Shown here: positions 10,701 through 22,286 of the stretch, piece by piece
Position numbering within the stretch: the stretch's first letter is position 1
Layout of the letters: each line of letters starts with the position of its first letter
Assembly (NCBI GenBank): GCA_004335835.1
Contig: RWJK01001635.1
Coordinates: 63,842-127,841 of the forward strand
Length of the DNA: 64,000 nt
Source: Scenedesmus sp. ARA3
Lineage: Eukaryota > Chlorophyta > Chlorophyceae > Sphaeropleales > Scenedesmaceae
Reading direction: 5' to 3'
Program-made: the position numbers and the translations under genes
Notes under the pieces: model-generated
Told to the model about the DNA's origin: nothing
Seen by the model: the letters and a program-made list of their open reading frames with translations, nothing else
Database searches by the model: none

Positions 10701-13700
10701 CTTGCAGCCGCTGAGGCGCGGGCAGCGGCCGAGGAGGCATCGGTGCTGGCGGCCGAGGCGCAGGCGGCAGCAGACGCGCGTGCTGCTGAGCTGCGGGTAG
10801 CCCAGGACAGCCTGCGCTCCATGCGGCAGGAGTGCAACGAGTGCTGGGTGAGCAGTGCGAGGAACATGCTTGATGCGTGCAGCATACGTTGCTTCGCACG
10901 TGCCCTGCGCTGCAGTGATGTGAGCAAGCGCGTCGAGATGGAACGTGTTACATGGAGAGTGTGATCCGCTGAGTTGCTCTTGTGCTTTGCTGACGGGTGC
11001 GCAGTTAGTTGGCGTAATTATGGAGGAGTGCATTCGGCAGGCCTGCCAGCAGAGCTCAATATCAGCATCCAACTGTGCTCATTTGCAGCTGCCTCTCTTC
11101 TCCTGTCTGCCTGCAGATGTCGGAGCGTGCGGCGCGCGCACAGCTGGCGGAGCAGCAGGAGCAGCTGGCACTGCTGTCAGCTGAGCGCGACAAGCTTGCA
11201 GGAAAGGTGACGGCGCGCAACGATGAGCTGGCCACGCAGCGCGCGGTGAACCAGCAGCTGATGCTGAAGAAGGAGGAGGTGGAGTGGCAGCTCATGGCAG
11301 CCATTGCCAAGGTGCGGCTTGCAGAAGAGAGGAAGGAGGATTGCGTGTTGGGTTCAGACCAGTCTGAGTAGACTGATAGGACAGCAGGGAACGTGTGTGG
11401 CAGGCAGATGGAATGGCAGCTGATGGCAGCCATTGCCAAGGTGTAGCTTGCGGGAGGAGAGAGAGGAGGGAGAGAAGGATCATGTGCTGAGTGCGAACCA
11501 GTCCGATTAGCGTCAGTGGTGGTTTGCGTTAGTACTGAGCAGCATTGTGGTGCTGCTGCGCAGTCCAGCATGCAGTTGTGGTGGGCAGAAGCAGTGTAAC
11601 CAACACGAACTGCTCAGCTGTCGAGCCTTCTCCTCGCCATTTAGGCAGTCCAGTGTCTGTTGGTGCGTGCTTGACTTGGCCCGTGTGCCTTCCCGCTCTC
11701 TGCCGCTCGTATTACTGCTGCTGCCGCAGTTGAACTATGAGCAGATGTCTTACCAGTCGAGCTCTCCTCTCTCCGGCATGCACTCCCCGCTAAGCCCACA
11801 GCTGGCAGCAGCAGCAGCAGCGCCAGCCGGCCCGCTGCAGTACCAACCCTCGCTAGGCGCTGCTGCTGCAGCTTGTGCAGCAGGCAACACCTGCGATGCA
11901 GTGACGCAGCTGCTGGCTGCGACCCCGCAGTCAAAGGGCGGCAGCAGTGCTGGCCACAACCAGCAGCAGCAGTGCTTGATGTGTGAGGCTGGCAGCTCCC
12001 CTTTCAGTGTACTGCTGCAGGAGCCATTTCCGGAAGGCTCCCCACGCAAGGCGCCATCAGCCTCAAATAGGAGCTGTAGCAGCAGCCTTGCTCAAGTGCG
12101 TGAGGAAGGCGAGCAGACCCAACAGCAGCAGCACCAGCAGCAAGGGAGCACAGCCGGCAAAGCTGGCATGTCCAGTTCCCCTTCCGGACGGCCGTCTGCG
12201 TTTCACACTGCAGTCGCAGCCGCAGCTGCCGCGAGCGGCGCCAGCAGCAGCAGCAGCGCGGTGCGCGCAATGGCAGCAGCAGGCGGCCTTGGCGGACTGT
12301 GCGTTACAACCAGCCTGCCTGCAGCATTCACAACAGGCAGTGCGGCACGCAGCGCTGCCGGCAGCAGCATTGCAGGCAGCATCCCAGATATGTTTAGCTT
12401 GCCAAGCTTGAGTTATGGCTTGGCCACACTGCCGCCGCCTGAGATGCTAGCAGCAGCAGCAAGCCGCTCACTCACTGGCACCGGCAGCGGCGCTGTGGGG
12501 ACGGCTCCCTGGGACTGCGGTGGTTCTTTAGGGCTGGGTTTGGGTTTAGCACATAGCGCATCGCTTGGCATGGCGCAAGCTGCGCTGGGGCTAGCGGGAA
12601 TCGGACATCAGGGCAGCGGCGGCAGTGGCGGTGCGGGCGGCGGCAGCTTGTCGCCTACTGGGAGTCTGCAGAGGGGCAGTACAGCTGGTGGCTGCAGAGG
12701 CCATGTGGTGGTTGGTGCAACAGGCGGGCTCATGGCGCCGTTTTCACCACTGCCTAGGGCTTGCAGCAGCAGCTTGCCGGGCTGCTTTTCGATGGGGAGC
12801 GGGAGTGTCGGGGCGATCTTTCCGGAGAGCTTGGCTGCGAGCGTAGTGACGGATGAGGAGCAGCAGCTGCCAATGCGGCTGAGCCTGCCGCCCAACCTGC
12901 TGCAGCAGCTGCAGCAGGGGCCGCAGGGTGTTCAGCAGCAGGGTGTGCAGCAGCTGCTGCAGGGCCAGCAGCACAGCGGCCAGCAGGTGGAGCTGGGTAT
13001 ATGCCAAGCACCAGCAGCAGCAGCAGCAGCAGAGGAGCCAGTAGCAGCGCCTGTGGCACCAGCAGTGGCCATGCCAGCAACTGGCGGTGCTGCTGGTGCT
13101 GCTGCAGCTGGTGTGCAGCCACTGCGCAAGCCGGCAGTGCACCCTGCGTTTGCACGGCCTGCAGGCGATGCAGCAGCAGGCGGCAGCAGCTCTGCTGAAG
13201 CCAGCCCCACAGCAGCAGGTGCGGGCTCTAGCAGCAGCAGTGCCAGCAGCACCCCGGACGTGCCACCCAAGCAGTATCAGCCTCCTCTGGATGAGCATCA
13301 TCATCAACTTCTGCAGCAGCAGCAGCAGCAGGTGGGGTCAGCTTCCGGCACGCCTCGCAGCGTTGGTGGTGCTGCCGGGGAGCACGGCCACAACGGCAAC
13401 GGCAGCAGCAGCAGCAGCCACTTGCACGGCATCCTGCTGAACGGCCCCCACAGCCGCCCCCGCAGCCCTGCTGTGCCTGGCGTCTCTCCCAGCAACAGCA
13501 TGAAGAGTGTGCGATTCTCAACAGAGAACCTAACCCTGGATCAAGATGGTCTGGCTGGCAGCAGCAGCGCAATTGGCAGCAGCAGCGAGCCTGGCAGTAA
13601 GCGTGCGTCCCCCAGGGGTGGCAGGGACAGGCAGGAGCTACATGACCAGTGGAGGGTGCAGCAGCAGGGCGGCGGCTGTAGCGCTATTGGTGGCAGCATG

Positions 13701-14180
13701 GGCCAGCATGCTGCTGCTGCTGGCTGGATTGGGGCACCTGGCAGTTACGAGGGGCATTGCAGCCGCAGCAGCAGGGGTAGCGCAGGGCACTCGGTGCGGC
13801 ACCCGCTTGCATCCGGCGGCAGCAGCAGCAGCAGCAGCAGGTTGAGTGGCGGAGGCATTGCCAGGTCGCCTCCTTACTGTGGCTCCGATGATGAGGAGGA
13901 TTACTACCAGATCAGGGCTGGCAGGCAACATGCTTCGAGGAGTGAGGGCGGCGGCTCCAGCCGCAGTGCCCGCGCGCGGCAGATGCAGCAGCAGCAGCTG
14001 CAGCAGGCCAAGGCTGCTGCTGCTGCGCGTGCTGCTGCCATGGTGGTGAATCTGCCACTGCCGAAGGGGTCGCCTGTGCACCCGATCTTTGGCAGGGCTA
14101 TGGCAGCAGCGCCAGCAGCAGCAGCAGCAGCGGCGGCTGCAGGTCAGGGCGTGCAGAATGGTGCTGGGGCTCAGGGCTGA
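7742..14180 (+). CDS. Coiled-coil protein with long low-complexity tail
   Basis: Ten exons join in frame: 7742-7846, 8221-8297, 8675-8854, 9046-9176, 9417-9481, 9703-9843, 10213-10417, 10708-10847, 11117-11311 and 11730-14180, giving 1229 aa. Residues about 35-415 form an almost continuous Ala/Glu/Gln/Leu coiled coil with heptad-like spacing (QQQLQSASEELHACQDRQ, RAQLAEQQEQLALLSAERD). The single last exon encodes about 816 aa of Ser/Gly/Ala/Gln-rich, probably disordered sequence with islands such as SMKSVRFSTENLTLDQD and LPLPKGSPVHPIFGRAM. No catalytic domain or membrane segment is visible. The layout resembles scaffold or cytoskeletal coiled-coil proteins, but I do not recognise an ortholog and assign no function. 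The start is the first ATG in frame with the coiled coil. The exact boundaries of the first two exons are the least certain part. Confidence 0.7.
9900..9960 (+). repeat. Echo of the 3' end of exon 9703-9843
   Basis: The final ~45 bp of the preceding exon (codons EEHKGPWMDE with the GTAAG donor) is repeated at about 9915-9962, again followed by GTAAGTAGG. The acceptor side is missing. Confidence 0.8.
11405..11450 (+). repeat. Echo of the 3' end of exon 11117-11311
   Basis: The codons for EWQLMAAIAK followed by GGTG recur about 130 bp downstream of the real exon end. Reading through gives an immediate stop, so this is a non-coding remnant. Confidence 0.75.
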
Positions 14181-14214
14181 CCATGTGCTGGCACATGGTT
14201 GTCGTTGAAAGTGC

Positions 14215-14610
14215 CTGCTGGGTGTTTGGCAGGGCTATGGCAGCAGCAGCGCCAGCAGCAGCAGGCGGAGTGCCGGAGGCATTGCCAGGTCACCGCCTTG
14301 CTGTGGATCTGATGATGAGGAAGATTACTACCAGATCAGGGCTGGAAGGCAGCATGTTGCAGGGAGTGAGGGCGGTGGTCCAAGCCGCAGTGCCCGCGCG
14401 CGGCAGATGATGCAGCAGCAGCAGCAGCAGCAGCTGCAGCAGGCCAAGGCTGCTGCTGCTGCGCGGGCTGCTGCAATGGTGGTGAATCTGCCGCTGCCAA
14501 AGGGGTCGCCTGTGCACCCGATCTTTGGCAGGGCTATGGCAGCAGCAGCAGCGCCAGCAGCAGCGCCAGCAAGCCAGGGTGCGCAGACTGGCACTGGGGC
14601 TCAGAGCTGA
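14215..14610 (+). repeat. Duplicate of the 3' end of the coiled-coil gene
   Basis: About 390 bp just after the stop repeats the last ~350 bp of the coding region: the acidic DDEED-YYQIRAG segment, the (CAG)n tract, the Ala run, LPLPKGSPVHPIFGRAM and the Gly-Ala-Gln ending with its own TGA at 14608-14610. An open frame covers 14407-14610. It is probably part of the 3' UTR, and could act as an alternative C-terminus only if an acceptor in it were used. Confidence 0.8.
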
Positions 14611-17246
14611 TCATGTGCTAGCATTTGGGTGTCAGTGATGTTGCCGCTTATGGCAGAGGGCACAAAAGACAGGTGTCGTAGTGCATGCAAGTGTGCACTC
14701 TGCATTGGTCTCCCACAAGCACCTGCGGTGTGGCGTGCAGGTATGCAGCCGAGCTGTGCTTGAGCACGGTCAGGGGGATGGGTGCATTGGGTCCGCAGAA
14801 GGGGCATGGGTGCACTGGCGCACTGCAGCTGGCGGCACATGTTGCTGACACATGCTGGCGCAGCTGATTGGGGCGCTCAACAGTGCCCCAATCTGTCTTC
14901 AGCTGTCAGCCCCAGTATGGTGGCGGCAGTATGCCTCCGCATCAGCTGCTCTTCCATTATGATGCTAGTCTGTTGTGTATTAGGCCTGTTGCATCGGGTA
15001 GTCAGCGAGATCAGATCAGGCAGGCTGCTGCGGGCTGCAGATAGCAGACGGAGGGTCCCTTTTGAGCTGCTTTTGCTTTGCTGTGGCTGTGTGCCGTTTG
15101 TACACGACGCCACTAGGCTCTCTGCATGTGAGGTGTACACTTACGCTGTTCGGAAGGCACCTCATGCCTTTCAGGCTGCTTGTTGGGTGACAGACGGCAC
15201 TGCCTACTTACTTTGCTTTGGGGTTGGCGTGTACGCGTAGCGTACTTACGTATCAGTGGCGGGCCGCGGCCTTCCAGAGCTGGTTGGGACTGGTTTATAT
15301 ATGCATCGTGCTTTTTCATATCTATGGCTGTTGGGGCTGTTGTGATGTCTGGTTTGCCCTTTTTCGAAAGGCTGCATATTAGCTTTTGTTGGTTGCATTC
15401 CAATTTTGCCGCCTAACTTGCGCCGCGTGTTGCGCAAGCGACTCCGTCTGTACCCTCTGCGCCAAGAGGCATTGTGTATTGTGTTGTATGTACACTAGAG
15501 TATCGCGCGGACACATTTCAGCCGAGGCAGCTAGCTGCCAGTTTTTGAAAGCTGATGCTGCAGCAATCTGCTGACATTGCTCAGCATTGCTTTTTCTTGG
15601 AGTGCATTATATGTGACGAACCTGCCAGCCGAGCAGGGCGGCAAGAGATGGCGAGGGGTTATCTTAGGCCTGACGCAATGCTGGCTGCTGGCAGCACGTG
15701 CTTGTAGTTTGGGGTAGTCAACTGACCACCCTCGTGTCTCACGGTGGATCACTTTTTAGTATTCATGGAAGGGGAGCCGTTGTGTTTGGTACACAAGGGA
15801 ACGGATTGGGAGGCAGGGGTGGTGTTGGAATGAAGCCGCCGAGCTACATGACGGTTCTGAGCATGTGGCTTGCAGGCCAACATTTTTGTGCCTGCTATAT
15901 CCAGCTTGCAGCTGTTGCATGGCCACGGCCCCAGCGGTTGCGCAGGCTGTCTGTGAATGGTGATGCTGAGGTTTGTGGCGTTTGCATGCATGTGCACCTC
16001 AGGACCCTTTGTCTGAACCAATGTGCAATGATGTCTGCACATTTACCATGAAACTGGATGTCAACGGCTGACACGGGGGCTGCCAGTTTCAGCAGGCTGC
16101 AGCCATAACATTTAGTCCCAGCTGGGGATTCAGCCAGCCGCCAGCTGCTGGAGTCCGAATTGGTGGTTTGACCGCGCCTGCTTGCGGATCGTCTGGGCAG
16201 TCAAATGACTGCATGCCTGCAGCTCAGCTGGGGCACTGCAGCGGCATGCCGTGTGTCATCACCTAAATCGTACACTGGTGTTGAGCATCATGCATGGTAA
16301 TGGGCACTTGCGTGCATGTCTTATCGGGATCCTGATGAAGAGACGGGTTGGGTGCTTTGGGCTGACTACTGGTGGCATGCACCAGGAGTGCTGCCTGCGG
16401 TGAACATGGAGTTTTCACTGCTGTGCTAGGCATGCGATTGAGCAGAGTATACAGCAGGCTTGCCACGAGGCAGGGGGTATAACCCCTGTTGCAGCGCACT
16501 TTTGTTTGTTCGACTTCAAGTTGGCTGTTGTACAGTTGAAAGTGCCGAGGGCATCTGCATACCCTTGTGCAGGCCCTGCACAATTACGTTTCTTGGATGT
16601 CACAGTGAATGACTGCACTGCAGCAAAACGCGTCCACCGTGTATGATTTGTCGCAAGAGGATGCATGCTGAACGTTGCATGTAGCCCTTACACAGAGCTG
16701 TTGTGTTGGCCCATCGGATGCTGGTCATCGGCGCCCATGCCAGCAGGTTGCTGGAGAAACTCAGTTTCCGGGTCACATGACCATGCATGGTTTGCAAATG
16801 CTGATGTACGGAGTATGGTGGCGCTTTATGCAGATGTTTTGTTTTTCCATAAGGAGCAAACTGATGTGCATATCTTTGCAGTAGGGCAGGTCTAGGTGCA
16901 GAACATTTGGGTGTTGTCGCTGCTGGCGAGCATGGCTTTTGTCACTTTGCCAGCTGCCTGCTTCATCCTTTTTTCATTTTACCAGCTGCATGTAATGCAA
17001 TCCCAAGGCCTTCACCATGTAAATATGTTAATTTTTCAGGGTGAAATAATTCATAATGCTGCAAGCCTATTGCTGTTGTGGAAAGTTTGACCAGGCAGGC
17101 AGACGTGTGGTCACCAGCCACCTGTCACTGTTGACACTACACTGGGGGCTCCCCACAACATCCCGCTTCAGAAGATACCCTCATCGTTACTTCACATACA
17201 TTTTTAGTTTGTTATCAACATTCTTCTTACAAAGAAGCCAAGCACG
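14611..17246. other. Long region without a recognisable gene
   Basis: About 2.6 kb between the coiled-coil gene and the DUF4079 gene, both on the + strand. It is less CAG-rich than its surroundings and has more T-rich stretches. Several open frames of 60-150 codons exist (for example 14782-15240), but none shows motifs, a consistent exon pattern or echo copies. It likely contains the 3' UTR of the upstream gene and the promoter of the downstream gene. Confidence 0.4.
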
Positions 17247-20200
17247 ATGCAGACACTGCAGAAGTCGTCACTGGTGCAGCGGTCAGTCGCTGCGGGCTGC
17301 CCGCGTGCGCTGCCAGCTCTGAACAGGCGCAACAATGTTGTTGTGAAGGCAACAGAAGTTGTCGAGGGAGCGCAGCTGGCAGTCACCGCAGCACCCCGTA
17401 AGTGGCAGCAGTAGCAAAGGCAGCAGTACCCTATGCTGATATTGCAGCGCAGCTTCCTGGATCTCCCCGATGTCAATGTTATAATATTTAATAAGTGAAA
17501 TGTGACAATGTGGCAGCTGGTGTTATGCTCACGCCTGCTTCTTTTGAAGGACAAGTTGGCATCACCAGGGGCAGGCAGCCAGGCACTACCACACAACTCA
17601 AAGTACTGCTGACGTTGAATCTCTCTGCACTGCCGCTGCTGCCTGCAGTGTACACCGTAGCTGCAGCAGAGGGCATCCGTGCTGCGCTGGCCCCTACTGC
17701 TGACTACTTTGCCACCCTCGGCCTGCCATCTGCGCTGGTCAGGTGGGGTCACCCAGGTGCGTCACTTTTCAAACATCTTTTCAAACTTAAGCACTGACTG
17801 GGAATACTCATGTGGCCCATATCAACATCATATCAACACCATAGCAGCCATACAGTGCCTTCACGCGCGGCACTCAGAGGGTGGACAGCTGGAAACAATG
17901 AGATGTGTTGTGTGGTTGCAGGCAACATGGCTGTGGTGCTGCTGGCGATGGGCGGCTATGGCAGCTACCTGGGCTGGCAGATCCGCACCTCAGACGATGG
18001 GGTGAGTCGGAACATCTGGCTGCGGCAGCATCAGCAGCAGTCGCAGCAGCAGCAACAGTAGCAGCAGCAGCAGCAGCGGCAGCAGCAGATCCGCACTTCA
18101 GAAGATAGGGTGGTTTGGCACGCCTGGCTGGCTGATGTCAGCAGCAGCAGCAGCAGCTTCCAAGTTCTGGGTCGTAGTCAGCGTATGTGTTTCAATATAT
18201 GTGACAGCTGTTCAGTTGTGGCAGCAGCACCAGCGGATGTGAGACTACATGATGAAGATACTTTGAAGGAGCGTGCTTCGCTCTCCCAGCTTGTGACTCT
18301 GTGTTATGCATCTGTGTGTTTGCTGATTAGACCTCCTTGCCACGCTTTGCTGCTTGCAGGACATGATTGCCAAGGCAAAGGAGCTGCACCCCAAGGTGGG
18401 TGAACTGCTGGCAGCAGCTGCTTGTGTGCACATGAACCACAACAGTTGTAGCTGTTACTGTAGCAGGAGGATAGTTGTGGACAGCACCCTGAGGTTGCCA
18501 TGCAGCCTAAGGGGCAGCCTAAGGTGCTGCAGCAGCTGCTTGCGTGCTTCAGTGTTGCGGCTGCCGCAGCAGGAGTGAAGCAAGCAGCAGCAGAAGCGTA
18601 CACCTTGAGCCAGCATTGATTGCTGCATGTGCAGCACAACGTATGCAGAAGTGCAGCATGTGTGGCAGCCAGGCGGTGATCGCATCGCTACTGTGAAACA
18701 GCTGCTTATGCAATTGTTCTGTGCTGCCTGTGTGCTGGCCTGTGCAGCTGTCGCTGGGCATGTTTTTCTTCTTTGCCCCTGGAGCCACCGCACTGTCAGG
18801 AACGACATCCTGATAACATTGGCAGTGCATTCAACTAAGCTTTGCTGTGCGGGCTGTTGCTGCTGCTATGTCCTTTGTGCAGCTGTCGCTGGGCATGTTT
18901 TTCTTCTTCGCGCTGGGCGCCACAGGCGGCATGATGAGCCTCATCATGCAGGGCAAGCCCATCTTTGAGAGGTGAGGAGAATTGTTTCAGCTGCATTACA
19001 TCATACGCAGCAGCAGCAGCAGCAGCAGCAGATGTGCGGCATGATGAGCATCATCATGCAGGGCAAGCCCATCTTTGAAAGGTGAGCAGGACAGCTGGGG
19101 GAGATGTCTTTGAAGAATGTTTACAATTTAGTTATAGCGGCAGCAGCACAGCGGCGGCATGATGAGCCTCATCATGCAGGGCAAGCCCATCTTGGAGAGG
19201 TGAGGCGGAGGGCTGAGCTCATGTACATTGACACAGCATTAAATACAGCTGATATAACAGCAGCAACAGAAGCAGCTGGGCTGCATGATGAGCCTCGCCG
19301 TGCGAGGGTGTTGCTGGGGCAGTTTGATGTCGTGTCAGCTGCAGCAGCTGCTGCGGCTGCAATTGTGGTGCATCGTTGACAGCTTTGAAGAACTGCTTAC
19401 TCTCGAAGTCAGCAATGTGTATTCTGCTGTACGGCGTTCACATGGCAATGGCCATGCTGGATTTTACCCATGTGCTCCTGACATCTACTCTCCCTGCTGC
19501 CGCTGCTGCTGCTGTTGCTGTTGCTGTTATTCCTGCTGCTGCCACCGCAATTGCAGCTCCCACGTGGTGACCGGCCTGACTGGTCTGGCCCTGCTGTCTT
19601 TCCAGGCAATGCTGCCAGCCTTCTTTTCAGACAGCAAGGACGCACGCACAGTGGTGAGTTGACCAGTCATTTATGACCAGCATAATTGACCAGCCAAGCA
19701 GCAGCCAGGTGCAACGTGTTACTTGTTGTTGTTTGCATGGCCCTTGGTGCAACATCTTGCTTGCTGTTGTTTAGCATGGCTCATGCCGCGGCATGCTCAA
19801 CCCGCAACCTGGTGTGTCCATTGGTGGGTCAATTGCCATGTCTGGAATGTACCAACCGCTTCCATAACTGCGCAATCACTTCCAGTGTGCAGGATGGAAG
19901 CACAGAGTATCTCTTGTGCAGCTGCTGCACTACTGTATGCACTGCTGGCGTGCCACTGTTCAAATTACTGCGGATTGCTCACAAACTGCTGCTGCATCAC
20001 TGTTACACCACTGTTGCACTGCTGCTGCACTGCTGCAGCACGCCTACCTTGGGTCTGCCGTCATGGCGCTGTTACTGCTGCACGGACTTGTTTATGCAGA
20101 TGCTGTACTGATGTACCGCTGCTGCACTGCTGTTGTACTGCTGTTGTACTGCTGTTGTACTGCTGCAGCACGCCTACCTTGGGTCTGCCATCATGGCGCT

Positions 20201-20255
20201 GTTCCTGCTGCATGGGGCACTGGGCCTGCAGCTGGGCCTCAGCCTCAGCTCTTAA
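17247..20255 (+). CDS. Plastid-targeted DUF4079 membrane protein
   Basis: Seven exons join in frame: 17247-17397, 17649-17756, 17922-18001, 18360-18395, 18883-18971, 19557-19653 and 20169-20255 (TAA), giving 215 aa. Residues 1-45 are rich in Ser, Arg, Ala and Val with few acids (MQTLQKSSLVQRSVAAG), as in a chloroplast transit peptide. The mature part has about four hydrophobic segments: MAVVLLAMGGYGSYLGW, SLGMFFFFALGATGG, VVTGLTGLALLSFQAML and YLGSAIMALFLLHGALG. The order, with QIRTSDDG and KAKELHPK in the first loop and MQGKPIFES before the third segment, matches DUF4079 proteins of plants, algae and cyanobacteria. Their function is unknown; by family they sit in plastid membranes. Introns carry echoes of exons 3, 5 and 7. 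Confidence 0.8.
18744..19305 (+). repeat. Echo copies of exon 18883-18971 (DUF4079 gene)
   Basis: One copy of the exon's 5' part (CTGTCGCTGGGCATGTTTTT) lies upstream at about 18748-18790. Copies of its 3' part (GGCATGATGAGC-TCATCATGCAGGGCAAGCCC plus donor GTGAG) lie downstream at about 19033-19083 and 19156-19203, and a fragment near 19282-19300. The real exon at 18883-18971 is the only copy with both ends. A shorter echo of the exon-3 end (QIRTSDDG region) is at about 18086-18115. Confidence 0.85.
20030..20105 (+). repeat. Echo of the last exon of the DUF4079 gene
   Basis: CTGCAGCACGCCTACCTTGG with about 45 bp of following exon occurs at 20033-20095, 133 bp before the real last exon (20169). 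The earlier copy encodes HAYLGSAVMALLLLHGLVY-like sequence and soon reaches a stop. Because its acceptor is intact it could give an alternative C-terminus. The spacer between them is a run of GTACTGCTGTT units. Confidence 0.8.
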
Positions 20256-20413
20256 GCAGCAGCAGCAGCAGCAGCAGCAGCAACGGCAGGACTCGTTCTG
20301 AGGATGCAGCAGCTTGTTGCTGGCGCACACCATGAAGCTCCAGCCACCACACCACTGCTGAAATTTCAGCCTCCAGGTGTTTGCGCAGACAGAGTTCAGA
20401 GTGTGAGGGGCCT

Positions 20414-20458
<45 letters not shown>

Positions 20459-20460
20459 CA
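20250..20460. repeat. Two (CAG)n tracts
   Basis: CAG runs at about 20257-20283 (9 units) and 20414-20457 (about 15 units) lie directly after the DUF4079 stop codon, probably in its 3' UTR. Confidence 0.9.
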
Positions 20461-20685
20461 CGTGCTCGACAGTTGCTTGGTACTGACGATTGAGTGCGAG
20501 CGAGTGAGAGAGCGAGTGAGAGGTTGAGTGCAAAGGGGTATGTGGGGGCAATGAAACTGGCTGGTCAGCAAGCCAGACTGGTGCGCCTGGCACCAATGAT
20601 TGATTTCTTGGTTTGCCTCTTGCCTTTGGCTGTTTGGTTGACCAGTTGCTTGTGTGTCTTTGAAAGAGTGTGACTTGCGCTGTTG

Positions 20686-20914
20686 ACTGCCTCGGGCTGT
20701 TTACAGGCCTGTACTGCCTTGGGCTGTTTACAGGCCTGTACTGCCTTGGGCTGTTTACAGGCCTGTACTGCCTTGGGCTGTTTACAGGCCTGTACTGCCT
20801 CAGGCTGTTTACAGGCCTGTACTGCCTCGGGCTGTTTACAGGCCTGTACTGCCTTGGGCTGTTTACAGGCCTGTACTGCCTCAGGCTGTTTACAGGCATG
20901 TACTGCCTCAGGCT
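20686..20914. repeat. 27-bp minisatellite, about 8.5 copies
   Basis: The unit ACTGCCTTGGGCTGTTTACAGGCCTGT is repeated head to tail about 8.5 times, with only G/A and C/T differences between units. Because 27 is a multiple of three, frames stay open on both strands (LGLFTGLYC on +, a CKQPEAVQA-type unit on -), which explains the ORFs here. No start context, splice signal or flanking domain supports coding. Confidence 0.9.
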
Positions 20915-21939
20915 GTTGCGCGCTGTGCATTGCTGCCAGCAGCTTTGCAGTCTAGAAGCTGCCTAATATTCCACATTCAAGATCATGACAAGCTGTCATT
21001 CTGCATTGCTGCCAGCAGCACTGTGCAGCATGCTGAGCCGCAGGTGCATTACACACTGAGTGATCCAAGAACTGTTATGAGTTAATGGTCAACGCTTCTG
21101 TTCTTGTTCTTTTTGCACACCTCGTGGTGAGCATCAGGCCAGCACCAGCAGCTGGTGCTGAACACCTGGTAACATTGTCATTCTTCACAGCCTGAAAGTG
21201 CTGCACCCACCTATTGACCTGCATGGTAACATGATTATGAGTTGGAACCGGTTTGTTACAGCAGAGTCACCCACCAAGTGGGGCCACAACTCGTGTGGCA
21301 ACCACACTAGACTTTGCCACCCGCCACAACACAGCGTTTCACAATTTCACAATGGCAAGGCCAAGCACGGCATTGCATTGCCACACCAGCTGGCACAAAA
21401 CTTTTACGGTGCGCTACTGTAGTGACTGCATCTACTAACACATTCACTAACACTGAGTAGTACATCCACTGCAGCCAGTTGTAACCCTTGGATACTGCCG
21501 CCGGCTGGCCAGTACTGGCGCGCCAGTACTGGCGCCAGTCCAAAAGGCATACTGGGAGCACCCCTGCCCTAATATAGGCTGGCAGCAACAACAGCAATAA
21601 CAACAGCAAATCAGAATCAAGCAGCAACTACACTCTGGTGAACGCAAAAAAAGGGCACCATATCTGGCTCCTGATATAACTTCTAGCTGCACGGCATCAA
21701 TGAAGAATCAATAAGCAGACTCGATCAAACGTGTGCGCACTACCACCAGCCCTGAACCACCGCTGCGGCAAGTGACTACCTAGCAGCAGCAGCTAGTCTG
21801 CGAGGGCCGCGCCCGCTGCTCAACGCTGTGCCAGTTGTGGCACAAACCCTGATCAACTAGGGGAGTGTTGAATCCTCATAGATGATTCAGGCTACCTAGC
21901 TGGCAGTGAATCAACACCAACAACAACCAGCTACTGCCC

Positions 21940-22286
21940 TGCCGTACCGTAGTGGTAGTCAAAACAGTGACTCAGCAGCCAGGTCGGCCTTTAGCTGTGT
22001 CAGCTGCCGCCAGCTGATCCAGAGTCAGCAACAGCACAACCTCGTCAACCATCTGCTGCCCTGCCTGACCATACTGGTGGTCAAACAGAAACTCAGCAGC
22101 CAGATCAGCGTTCAGCTCTGCAGCCTCCTGCAGCTGACTGACTTGGCAGCAGCAAATCCAGCTCAAACCACTACTGCCCTGCCTGGCCATATTGATGGTC
22201 AAAGAGGGACTCAGCAGCCAGATCCGCCTTCAGCTGTGCAGCAGTCATCTGACTGACTTGGCAGCGGCAGATTCAGCTCAAAACCG
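21940..22286 (-). repeat. Tandem copies of the beta-mannosidase C-terminal coding segment
   Basis: Three extra copies of the last ~110-120 bp of the beta-mannosidase coding region ([19 protein letters not shown] region) follow its stop codon, starting near 21950, 22074 and 22190; the real one is near 22308. Spacing is 116-124 bp. The copies differ by substitutions and lie in the presumed 3' UTR. Confidence 0.85.

Noticed and set aside
12744..13307. Several long - strand frames across 11.7-14.1 kb
   Set aside because: Shadows of the low-complexity last exon of the coiled-coil gene; Cys/Leu runs are reverse-read CAG and GCA triplets.
14782..15240. 152-codon + strand frame with hydrophobic Cys-rich product
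   Set aside because: No motif, no splice partners, ordinary-looking 3' flanking sequence; chance ORF most likely.
20686..20914. Possible CRISPR-like array
   Set aside because: Units are head to tail with no spacers, and the window is eukaryotic nuclear DNA.
20670..20966. Open frames encoding LGLFTGLYC repeats and the - strand counterpart
   Set aside because: Produced by a 27-bp minisatellite whose period is a multiple of three; no gene context.
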